Source of the DNA: Acanthopleura granulata
Taxonomy: Eukaryota; Mollusca; Polyplacophora; Chitonida; Chitonidae
Length of the DNA: 64,000 nucleotides
Reading direction: 5' to 3'
NCBI GenBank assembly: GCA_016165875.1
Contig: JABBOT010000005.1
Span: 20,027,203-20,091,202, forward strand
This document shows positions 10,027-22,300 of this stretch, in pieces. The first letter of the stretch is position 1. Each line of letters starts with the position of its first letter. The position numbers were made by a program, and so were the translations under genes. Below the pieces are notes generated by a model. The model made no database searches. It saw only the letters and a program-made list of their open reading frames with translations, and was not told where the DNA came from.

Positions 10027-13000
10027 CTGAAACTTGTCTGCTAGTAAAACTGGTAGCAGACTTGATAATGAAAGAAACAAGGGTAGTCAAATTGTGCTTA
10101 GACAATCTCCTGAGAGGGAATTAACTACTGGTACTTTCCTAACCTGGATTCAAACACAGCACAACATTAGTCAAAAGGCATGTAGTCAGATGTAGCAGTT
10201 TTGGCTACTTGTTTGATGACTATAGCCGAAAAAGCTGCACAATGGAGTATCTCAGAACCAGTTCTTGCAGCATTTGAGGTTTCCCATCCCTTGATGATAC
10301 AAAAACTGTTTCACTTTTACAACAAGAGATCAGGTTTATGGGTAGAGGAAACTGGAGTGCCATACTTCAGAGTATCTGATTTTGTACGGGTACAAGCGGG
10401 TGTACGGGTGGGGGAAAAACTGGATATTCCTCATAGGAAATACATCCCACTTTCCACAAATCCATGTATCTGATGTAAACAGACAGCCGGATTCGAACCA
10501 GGGAGAGCAGGATTCCAAATGGTGTTCCTGAAAGGCTACATTATATTAGTGCTTGATCCAAAGCTGATCTACTGGTAAGGTAACATATAGCTGCACGAAA
10601 TACGGGGTTAAAATCCCATCTCCTCCAACTGTGTCTTGCCCATACAAGTGGTCGGGTTACGTTGCACAACATGCAGTCATCACCAACACCCATAACAGTG
10701 TATTATAAAAATGATTTCTTAACATGGTTTTTGCAGCACCATCTCCATATTTGATTTGTGTTTTACTCCACACTCAAGAATATTTCGCTTATGTGACGGC
10801 GTCCATCATTATGGGAGGAGGAAGCCGTGTTATGTAGATGTAAATAATCAACTACAAACGCAACAAAATAGAAAGAATTAATGCATCTTTTTATTGTATG
10901 CATACATGTATAGACTGCTTGTGCATAAAACTTAATTTATCCACATCAAAAAGCTTTTGGTACTACATGTACATGAAATGATGAATCACCATGAACAATT
11001 TCATTTGAGAGAAGGGATGAAACTGGTACATCACAGAACATGAACCAGTAGATGCAGCAGGGCAGATCTCGCACATTTGCATGGATACAGAAATGCAAAA
11101 ACACATGACTTCAGAGTTCAAAAACTTTTCATAAATAATTTCCTTATTTACAGAACTATTGACTGACATGTACACTTCTATTTTCACCGTGCATCCCTTT
11201 CTGCCCACTAGGTGGTAAGACTGCTCCATTCAGCTTACACCTCAATATTAAGGCCATTACGCTGTATATTTAACAGGTGACAATACTGGCATTCAGTTCA
11301 ATGTGTAAAATATTCAATTTACAACTTCTTCAACAACCTTTTGTAAAATTTGCAATTTCTTTCAAATTTCTGTACATAAATTAGAATACATTTACATATT
11401 ATTAATCCCTTTCTCCTGACAAGTTCAGCTATACTGAAACCTGTACATTATTAACACTGGCTGTATAGTTCTTATCAAATTTGACATTTGCTAGCAACCT
11501 TATGCAAGTTATGGAAACGAAGGCCAGATTTAATTTAGGCTTCATAGAATGTACTCTGATCTTCAAAATTACAGCTAGATTTATAAAACAGAGGCTTTAC
11601 CAAATTTTAAAGAAAATTTCATGACATTACTTAAAATCTTAACCACCTGGGTGAGCTGTCTAATTAGCGGTGTGTACAAAGATTTAATAAGGATTGGCCA
11701 TCAGAAGACGGACCTTAAACGTTTTCACCTGATTCTTTACACATGATGCCTGACAAGCACATCAACAGAAATGGCTTGTACCCTCGATGTGAAAACTACA
11801 CATTTTTTTCTTTCGTTTGGATTAGTGATTATTCCAACATCATTCAGTAATACACAGCGTTACTTATACAAGAACCCCCCCCCCCCCAAAAAGCGATCAC
11901 AGAACATAAACACAGAACATCTTTGAGGATACATGTACAAGTTATTGTCGGAAGATAAATGAATTGTACACGCAGTTGCGATTTTTCTTTTATCTGTGCT
12001 CAAGAATTTTTCACTTACATGACGACGGATCAGTTTCATGGGTGCAGAAAACCGTCGTGTTAGCATGAACAACGAGACTTCAGAATTTACATATTCCCTA
12101 TCCAAGACCGAGATTGAACCCAGACTTACAGGTGTCTCGTGGGTGCTAGTTCAATGTGTTACTCACTCAACCTTGTCCAGCTGCCTGCTGAAGGCTGACG
12201 AATTGACTCAGATCTTCTGAATAATTAACTGAAAGAGAAGGCTCAGCAGTCTAGACAGAAGAAAAAACATACCGCAACAATATGATGTTCGATAGAATTT
12301 AGAAAAGTAGGTTCCATCATCATTCAAAATATCTCCCAAATCATTCTGATAGCACTGTCTTCCATTAAACCCAATACGTATACATGTGTATAAAACACAC
12401 GTGTGAACACGGAAACTGCACACCACAAAATGTGCTTGTGTGTCACCAACAGGCGCCTTATGCAACGGGAATATATTTAAAATATTCATTTCATAATGAA
12501 TGCTTTGAGTGCAATATTCACACTCTGAAGATTTTATAGTTGACAGTAAAGAGACTGCCTGTGCAAACGTCTAGCTGCATGAGTATGGTATTATTGACCA
12601 CAGTTGAGCCTAGATCTGAGTGAGATTGCATCAACAAAGCTGTAGAATGTCATGAGGTTAATAGGTGATGATTATGCAAAATGTGCACCAATATTTGTTC
12701 CATACAAACGCTTTCAATAAAGAAAAAAAATAGCAAAAAAAAAAAAAATTGAGCCTGATAACCATGTAGAAGAATATCAAACAAGTGTTTGTTTTTTTTT
12801 GTTTTGGGGGGGGGTGGGGGGTGGGGGGAATTAACATTGCTAATAACAGGGAGAATACTGATGTGCCTAGCAACAGAACACTTCAAATTTTCAGACAAAG
12901 TTGTGTCTAGTACTGGTGTACAAAAGAACAGCTCATCTCAAAGAGATATACATGTCATCATGCGGTCTGAAATCCTACACTGGATAACACAAGTAGGTAG

Positions 13001-14750
13001 CCTTCAAAACCTCACAATGCAAGCTTGATTTACTGGGCAATTATCACAAAACAGTGTCCACAACGCTGAAGTAAAAATCAGGACTCCCCAAATCTCTGTG
13101 ATCACACAGTCCAAAATCCTATGTACAGTAATGTAGGATTTTTCATGAAATCACAATGTAAATTAAAGCGGTTACCCAACAGCATTGCCAGGGTCAACAC
13201 TATTACCTATTTACCACATCTGGAAGCCCCCTGAAAACTTCTTGGTTATACAAAAGAGAAAAATGAAGAAGAAAATTGAAAAGATTGAAAAGGAATCAAC
13301 TGGATTTGAGCCCGTGACTGCCAAGTATCATATACCATGGGCCCACTACCAAAAACTAGCATGAAAGCAGTTCAGCTTTGATCTTTTGCCCATAGACAAT
13401 AACAAAAAACATAAAGAATACAGTGTAGCAAGGATGATCTCCATTCTCACAGTAAACTGCACTCAGCCATGTTTTTCATTTTTATAGCAATTGCGGTTTC
13501 CTATCATGTGAACTGCTTTTGAAGTGCTTTTTCCCACTTTATATAGTACATATCTGGCCCTTTGAACACCATAATTTTTTAGCATTACAACTGTAGCGAT
13601 TTTCTGTCACGTGACCTCCAAATATGGGGAAAATTTGCGTCAAAAGTATACATCACAGACCAAAAACAAGATCAGATTCGCAATGAGGACGTCAAACCAC
13701 ATCAGGTAGCATACTTAAAATATTTAAATTCTAAAACTTTTGGTCATGTGACAACTTCGGTAATCAGTGCATTTCCAGTTTTCAATGTATGAAAATGCTT
13801 TTTGCCGCTAGTAATTTGCCCAGACGTAATCTGTGTATGTTTTAAATTTCAGCTCGATTGGATAAACCCTTGTGGAGAAAATGACATGTCAACGCATTCC
13901 TTTCATGGCAATATGGCATCCAGGTTAGGTCAGGTTAAAAAATAAAAATTGTGGGGAAAAAATTTCCATGTAAGAGTGACAAGAAACAGAATGTCCACAG
14001 TGCCTAATAATTTCAATTTCCTAATTGAAAACAGGGAGAAAAATGACTAGTTGGATTTGACTGGATTTGAATCTGCGATTGCTAGGTACAACCTTCACTG
14101 GGGCAATCCTGAAAGCCAGTGAAAAGAAAATAAACAGTGCTGTCAGACACCAGGACTCTGCCACATGTAGGGAGAGACTGTCTTTGATCTACTGATCCCA
14201 GCGCCAGACAGAATTAGACTACCCTCTAGTCAGCCAAACAAAGGTAAATGCTTTGGTGAAGTCTTGCAGAAAGCTCCCATGTTATTTAAATTGGGGGGTT
14301 TTGACAAATTTTTGTTGGTTTGGGGGTAAAAACTTAAAAACTATACAATGTACAAAAATAATTCTTGCATATTTGTAATCTTGAACTCAAGGAGCACCAG
14401 ACAGTGCATTTGTTCAATCATTTTAAGCAATTTTTAGCATTGATCAAGTTCTGACCTAACTTTAGCCATCAGTTATAGCCTAATTTGCATACCAACCTAA
14501 AAGTTTTTTACTGTATCAGTAGGGTAATCCACCAAGATATCGCAGGCGAAATTTCATTCGGATAGCTTAAACCCTTTTGGAAAAGATTTTTTAAGCCTAA
14601 CAACCAAATTCAAAATGTTGACTAAATCACATGACTAGCCCAAGATCACATAATGTTAACAGTTGCTTCTTATGTTCAATATCAAAAGTGCAAAGTTTGG
14701 ATTCTCTTCAGCAGTTTGGGAGATATTGCAACTTTACGAGCAGACTAAAA
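10027..14750. other. Gene desert, possibly including a long 3' UTR of the - strand palmitoyltransferase gene
   Basis: No coding exon was found. SINE tail fragments on the - strand occur near 10740-10812 and 12000-12060. A - strand AATAAA (TTTATT at 10890-10895), followed by a GT-rich stretch, is a candidate poly(A) site, but it is about 5.5 kb from the stop at 16378. Between 13160 and 14640 there are diverged interspersed-repeat segments, such as GGATTTGAGCCCGTGACTGC against GGATTTGAATCTGCGATTGC and TTCAGCTCGATTGGATAAAC. A run of G blocks lies at 12806-12828. Confidence 0.35.
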
Positions 14751-15015
14751 ATAATAATAATATTTATTTATTTATTTATTTATTTGATTGGTGTTTTACG
14801 CAGTACTCAAGAATATTTCACTTATATGGCGGCGGCCAGCATTATGGTTGGGGGAAATCGGGCAAAGCCTGAGGGAAACCAATGGCCATAAGCAGGTTGC
14901 TGGCGGACCTTCCCACGTACAGCCGGAGAGGAAGCCAGCCTGATCTGGACTGGAACTCACAGCGACTGCATTGGTGGGAGGCTTCAGATAATGTGCATCT
15001 GAGTTTCAAGAGGTG
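14751..15015 (-). mobile_element. SINE family 1, antisense copy
   Basis: On the + strand the tail (TATTTATTTATTTGATTGGTG) comes first, then GTACTCAAGAATATTTCACTTATA, GGCGGCCAGCATTATGG and CCTTCCCACGTA. The tRNA-like head is near 14955-15010. It lies about 1.4 kb downstream of the palmitoyltransferase stop codon. Confidence 0.88.
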
Positions 15016-15831
15016 TCCCGCCAGGATGGCATGGACCCCTAACCAGTCAAATCGAGAGTAAGCAAAGGTACAATTATTTGTGCACACCAACTGTAAAGTT
15101 TCCATGGTCAATGCGCATGTTTGCTGGCAAATGGATAATGTAAACCAGGGGCCGAATCCACAAAGCCATTTCCAAGCAAAATTTTGATATACTGCTTCAG
15201 AGCTTAAGTTCCTAGAAATTCAAATTTTGCCTACCTTTTTCAAGTACAAGCAATAGCTTGTTTTTATAGCACAGCCCAGAATTCCTTATCAGAAATATTT
15301 AATTTTAGCACAAAAGAAACCAAATGATCCAAGTCATTTCTGGAGATTTCTTTCTTTTCACCGGATATTCAAAAGCCAGTGTTTTCAAAGACATAAAAAG
15401 CTACCTGTCATGGCACACAAAACCTTGTAGCACAACTTTTGAACACGCGCAATACACAGTTTTCTCTGCATCATTCAGGCTGTGCCAACCAATCAATGAA
15501 AAGACTTTTGTAGCAAAGATTAGACACACAGAAGTAAGAGCACCTATGATAGGAAAAATTCATAAATACATCTCACAGGCACTTGATTTCAGAGGCAATG
15601 TGATGGGTTTCAGTTCATGATACCCTTTACTGATGAATTTCAAAACCCATTACTTGTGAGCCAGCCATGCAATGCTGTATAGTAATCTTGCCAAATATCA
15701 AATACAAAACTTTAAGCAAAGTATAAATGAAAATTTTACACTCCTCTGCTACCCGCTCATTTTAATATAATTTCCTAACATGATTATGTTTAACAGCCCA
15801 TGCCAACCAGCTCATAACCAAATGATAAATA
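15016..15831. other. Noncoding, nothing firm
   Basis: Probably the 3' flank or 3' UTR of the - strand gene. GGGGCCGAATCCACAAAGCC at 15149 resembles an interspersed motif seen elsewhere (GCTTTATGGAATTAACCCC in the other orientation at 39145). No exon is recognised. Confidence 0.35.
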
Positions 15832-16040
15832 GAGGGCGTCCCCCCAAAAAATGTACTCACCCTTTGACTGTCCATTAGTCATATATTTTTGTGTTTTTTT
15901 TCTCAGGTGCAACTAACCCTAAATAATGGCAGGCATAGGTCTAACTGACTTGTATCTATGTTAATAAACACCTACATCAAAACCAAATACATGAGTAATG
16001 GGTAGTCAAAGGATGAGTACATTTTTTTTGGGACACCCTG
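15832..16040. mobile_element. mariner-type MITE, about 209 bp, flanked by TA
   Basis: The terminal inverted repeats are about 45 bp long. The right end, read inward, is CAGGGTGTCCC followed by an A run, ATGTACTCATCC and TTTGACTA. The left end is GAGGGCGTCCCCCC, an A run, ATGTACTCACCC and TTTGACTG. TA dinucleotides flank both ends (15830-15831 and 16041-16042), the Tc1/mariner target site. The interior is too short to code for a transposase, so it is a non-autonomous element. Confidence 0.85.
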
Positions 16041-16377
16041 TATTTAAATCCACTAACTAATGCTTATTTTTTTTGTCAGAATACACTTTACACCTATGTG
16101 CACCTGCTATCGACAAGCAGTACTATGTTCATCATGCACACAAACGAGCAAAGCTGCCATAAAAGTTTCTCATCCACAATACATCTACACTATATTTGTT
16201 CACGGGAACATCCCCATGTAAACAAGCCACAAGAGAATGGAGTGAAAGAGTTTGGCAGAGGTAAAAACAACCACACACATCATCCTATATAAAGACATTT
16301 TGACTTTAGATAAATGGGAGTGAGCATATCATAACATATGTTGATAAAAAAAAAAAAAAAAAACTTGGCACAATCTG

Positions 16378-19300
16378 CTATACTATATCTGCCTGTAAAA
16401 ACTCCACTTCTCCCGTATTTAGTGGTCGTTTCAGGTGGAAATATTCCAGCATGTTGGACTTGATGCCCCGGTTGAAGGGGTTGTAGTACCGGCCGTTGGC
16501 GTTCTTTAAATACTGATAGCGTTTTCTGTTGATGCGTTCATTTGTTGTTAGATTAAGAGCCGCATGGACGAACTGAAATCGGAAACACACTTGGAGAAAT
16601 TAATGATGAATACATTTATGGCTTAATTTAACATCAACAATAAGTCATCCATAATGTGGCGATACTTAATGCCGTACATGTTATTTATTGATTTGTCAAA
16701 AACAAAGAAGTTGTAACTGATGTTTAAATCTCTTAATTTATCATTCATTATTACAAGAGGAATGAGAGCTAAGATCTCAGAGGGATGACTGTGCACTTCA
16801 CACACAAATGGTGGGTACAGGTACTGAGAGATGACAGGTCTACAACACTGAAAACTAGGAATTAATTAATGCTGAACTAGTATTACATGAAACCAATATG
16901 ATAACTGTCAGTATCTGTTACTTTAATTAAAATGTGACTGCTTGTACTAAGAACAAAAATTATCTAACTTTTTCCTGTCCTCCACTCCTGTAAAGCATCT
17001 GATGTCATATAATTATATAAATATTTATGTAGATCAAATAAATCAAATATGCAAACAATGGAATTTAAGAGGAAACACATAAAAAAAAAAACACAACAAA
17101 TTCACAACACACAAGAAGAAATGCAGATACCCACATGCGAGTACTTGGTTAGTGGAAAAGCAAAAGGGGAAAGGCTGAAGATTAGTCAAACTCAACTAAA
17201 ACATATCAAAATATCCCTTACCGTGGTATACGTAACATAAAAAGCAATAAAGTCAAAGAAAATCAGTAGAAGAGAGCCTATTATGTAGTCTGCTTTGAAA
17301 GTCCATCCCTCTCGAGCCCAAATGGCGGGCACGAAGACCAGCAAGCTCAGGGTGCCATTAACCGCTACACACATCACAAACACAACGAACGACTGTCTGA
17401 AATTACAAGGGATACAGGGACAGATGAGTGATGCTTTCATGATATCCCGCCCTGCTCTGAAATCCACGAGATTCAATTTTTCGCCACAAACCACTTTTGT
17501 GGTTATGGAAAATACTTTGCCCATATTTTTTTGTTTTTGTTTTCAGGGATATACATGTAGTAACCAAAAGCTCCCACACACACACGCACACATGCGCTGC
17601 GTGAAATCACCGAACTAGAAAACACTCTAGAAAACACAGCCCTTTGCATCAGTTGACCACAGAAAAATACAACACTTTTATTCTGTCTGCGACTTGGATC
17701 CCTACAGCAAGTCAAGAGATAAGTTTAACGACAGTTACTGAAGTCAATAATCCATCACATCTCTGGAGAATCACAAGGTACCCTGTCAGAAAAGCTTTGC
17801 CAGATCATCCCATGTTGTACTCTAGAGGAGTAAAAAAATCACCAGTTTCTACGGCATGAAGAGTAACAATCACACAGATGTAACCAGAACAACACAACGT
17901 GCCAAAGCTGTTAGAACAAAGTGCCCAGAGATTTTAAACCAAGACCCACTGAAGAGACTGTATCACTGTCAACATCAGCCTGAGTATTAAACAGAAGGCA
18001 CAGAAGTTTCCTGAGTGACCCATCAACAGGTATTCAGTCTTGTTTGTTCTTTTCAAACAATAACAATTTAGAAATACACCTCAAATTTGCAGAAATGACA
18101 TTTTGAAATCTTGCATGCTTGTGATTTTCTAACAATTTTTGGCACGTTCGGTTGACAAATGTGTGCAAAATTGGGGCCAAAACAAGAAAACCAATACACA
18201 TGTGCCTACCAAACATGGTTCATTGTGTAAGATCGAACGAAAAGAAAAACTTTGTGGATGAACTGTTTATGTCATAGCCATCAACATTAAATTCATGTAA
18301 CAACCCCAGCAGTCACACAGTTCATTCTATTTCACAAAGTTAAAGGGACATAAAAATGAAACAACCTGTGAGATGACAAACCTCAAGCTTCTACATGTAT
18401 TTGTTCCACTCTGTCTTTAACAAGGGAGAGGTGACCAGGAGAGTGAGTCATTTCATGCAAGGCAATACATTCCTCCTGGAGGGATTGTAGTAGCATGACA
18501 GAAAGAAAAAAGTTCAATGCACATGACAAAAAACTAGCTAACATGCATGACAATTTAAGTCTACCCTAATGAAGAGATCAAATGCAAACCAGCACGCACA
18601 TAACTCAAACCCCAACCACAAAAAGCTCTGAACTTACCAGGGCAAGGTTATCATAAAGCAAAGGGTACCAAACATGGGAGGGTTATGAGAGACTATAGAC
18701 CAGAGTGAGTTTGTGCAGACTGTCACTTGTAGTCACCTTTCAAACGATGCATACATTTTTTAAATGTGACCTGTTCTTTTTAGATAAACCATGCTATAAA
18801 TGGAATTTTGGGGTCCACAAAATCACTCTCATGTCAGGATAAGTAAAAAGTTAAAGTCTAACCCAGGGGTAGAACAGGCCTGACAGATTTTAACGTGTAT
18901 ATCTGCCACTATACAGGGGTAGCCTGAATATACAGGCCACTTGCCTCTTACCGTAAACACGGATATGACACAGGAGATAGCGGCGAAGAAGAGTATCTCT
19001 ACCAGGCCTATGACGACACCCCAGTGCCAGCCCCCTAGCTGGAGCAGCACCACACAGAAGTAGACAGTGAGCAGACAGTTGACAAAGCAACTTGTGATAA
19101 ACCCACAAAACCAGACTCTACAACAGACAGGCAGCAACATGACTTGCTGTACATAGATAGACCGGAACAAAACTGTCTTGCGTCAGGTGGGTGGGAAGAA
19201 AATTCTCTGTCATCAGTGGGGTAGGAAGCATTTGTACATACTGTATTTAACTGTCTAGGGTTTTATGGGTGGGAACAACACTGTCTACAGCCATATGAGT

Positions 19301-22300
19301 GGAAATAACACTGTCTAAAGTCATGTGGGTGAGAACAGCATTGCCAAAAGCCATATGGGTGGGAACAACTGTTTAAAGTCATATGGGTGGGTAAAACAAT
19401 GCCCCAAGTCATATGGGTGGAAACAACATTGTCTAGAGCCATTCGGGTGGGAACAACACTGCTGAGTCAGATGGGTGGGGACAACACTGTTCAGAGTCAT
19501 GTCGATGGGAATACCAACAGCCTAAAGTCTCATGGGTTTTAACAACACTGTCCTGGATCCTATGGGTGGGAACAACACCGTTCAGAGTTCAAATGGTTTC
19601 TCATTGGAGCCTGTTTCATAAACAATGCAGGCTACCAAAATGGTGCACATATATAGAACATGTAAAAGGTGACGGACTCAGTGTTGGGATGAATGTCAAA
19701 ATATTAAAACAACACACTGAGTTGTTGATTTGAATTCTAGACGGACCATAGAAACGCCCAATGTTATTTCTCTCAACAATTTTGAACAACTTACAAGTTA
19801 CAGTTCTCAATGATAATATGACCATGTAACAGTACTTAAAACTTCAATGAGAAGTCATAAATTTATAAAAGAAACAAATAATTTTAGACTTCAAATGTAC
19901 TCAACAATAACGAATGTAAATACATGTGTCGGTAAATAAAAATTTTAAGAAAATTTCACTAGTTGACTTCAGATGAAATAGATGCTTTGCTTCTTACAAA
20001 CAGGCACTAAGGATGGCACTGTAATACACTACCTGTTATTGTAGCCCACACAGTTGTAGATGTAAGGACAATGGTGGTCAAACTCGCGTATGCAGCGGTT
20101 GCAGATCTTACAGTGTTTAGATCTCACTGGCTTGACAGTGCGACAGGTGTGACAAAGACGACTCAGGGGATTCTTCCCTTGTTTCCACTCGTCAAAGTGT
20201 GCCACCTGCAAAATACAACAACGGTTACTTGTAGCAGGTGGGAAGCATGGGAGAACTGGAGAGAGTGAATCAGTAGTAAAAACCAAAAAAATTTCCATCA
20301 ACTCTGGAGAAGAGCACACAAGAACAGGACACTGGACCTAAATGGATATTTGACTTAGTATTTTGACAGCAAGCACCCCAAATTTCAGTTCTGGAGACCA
20401 AAGATAATCTTTGGCCATTTACAGATATAATGTATGGGATAGGTGAAGGTATGTTCAACATACATGCATACAATCAATGTCTTGTTATTTCTTATGATTA
20501 CAGCAATTTTGTTCAATCAGGGAATATCCTTTAACTTTAAAGCAAGAATGCTTATTTTGATTTAAAAAAATTTTTTCCAAAAATGATGTAGCAAAACTGC
20601 ATACCATGCTATAATTTACATAGATTAAAATGTATCATGAGAAAAATAGCACCTCTGAACCACACAGCCAGAGACAAAGCAAAGAAAATATTCATTAATA
20701 ATCAAGTAAAAACAGCAACATAAATTTTGTTCATGATATCGCAGTGTTTACAATACCTGTTTTATTGCCATGTCATATTCGGGAATGTTGCGTGGGAGAA
20801 AACCCGGGTCTACTGAGTTAGCGTGGTACAGACATACCCACATCACAATGTTTGTCATCACAAAGATTAAATGCCAAACTTCCATGTCATAGAAAGTTTC
20901 TGGTAAGCACTGAAACATTAAAAAACACATCAATAACATTTTTGAAAACCTGCTTCACATACCCTTTTTTTTTTATTTTTTTTTTTCTAAATTTACACCT
21001 TATAGTGCATTTCAGATTAATATTCATTTAATGTTTTGGGCCATACTCAAGAATACATCAGTTAAATAGAGCTGATTATACCTGGTTTGCTGATGAAAGA
21101 AAGCAAAAACATATATTCATATTTATATATATGCAGATATAATCCACCACTCACCTTAAACACATACATGGGATAACCCCAACACAGCAAATTAACAACA
21201 AAAAACAAAATTGGTCCCTTGTGGTTCCCCGGTGGTCCAAATACAACTGACCTGTTGAGAAAACAAAAAAACATTGTTTCATTATATCTATGGCATTTAA
21301 TTTTTCAGCTTCACTTTTCAATTCAGTTAAAAGAAAAATTTATTTATTTATTTGACTAGTCTTTAATGCCATGTTCAAGAATATTTCACTTATACGACGG
21401 CCGCCAGCATTATAGTGGGAGGAAATCGGGCAGAGCCCGTTGGAATAGTTAAAAGAGAAGATTAAATGCATATTCACATCTTTTGAAACACCAAAAAAAG
21501 CCAAAAAAAAAGGAGAAAAGAAAAACATACATAAAGAGAATAGCTACGAAGAATAGGTGGGAAAATCAAAAGGAAGAAATAACTGCCAATGTGGATATAT
21601 CAAAGAAATAATGTATATCCACATTCTATTCAAACATAGTTAAGATCGGAGGTAGATCAGAATGTCTCAACACTTACCAGAAATCTATCCTTGGCAAAAT
21701 GCTGGCTTTTCTTTTAGATTCTAGTTTGAGATAGTCTACAACGTCTTCGTGCTTTCTGCCCTTGGCCAGCATCAAAGGAGTTTTTCCATTCTTATCTGCT
21801 AGGTTGATTTCTACACCATCCTGAAAAAAAAAAACAAAAACACACAGAACAATGTTATACTGTAATCATTGAAGATTTCGGCAAAAATAAATAATTTGAC
21901 ATTTCTCTAGCTTGATGAAACCATCTGCACTTGGCCAGTGATTGCATGTTTCATTCCAGCTCCCAGTCCAGCTTTGTGGGCTTGCTTGAGGTGTTCGCTA
22001 TGTGAAGAGACACCTCTTCTAACCTTGACCATGACAAAGACATGGTTAAAAGCCAAGACAAGAATGCGCGATGAAGCTCACCTGTTCACAGAGCTCCTGC
22101 ACAGATACCAGATTCCCGTTAATACAGGCAAGGTGGAGAGGTGTCTGACCATAGTTGTCCTGCTGACGAGGGTTGAACCCAGAATAAATCAGCAATCTCA
22201 TTAACTCAGAATGGCCTGTGAAGAAAAAAAAAAGAAAACAAAAATAGGGGACAAAATAAAACAGGGCCAAATATGAAGTCACTGTAATTGTAAAACACAT

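Noticed and set aside
10470..10520. B-box-like GGTTCGAATCC on the - strand (10487-10500), suggesting a tRNA gene
   Set aside because: No A box, acceptor stem or anticodon arm is found at the right distance; more likely a decayed SINE.
18637..18800. A third possible exon in the palmitoyltransferase gene ([20 protein letters not shown] followed by a good GTAAGT donor at 18637)
   Set aside because: Its phase does not fit either neighbouring exon without creating a stop, and no convincing acceptor gives an open frame. It could still be a poison exon, but I cannot support it.
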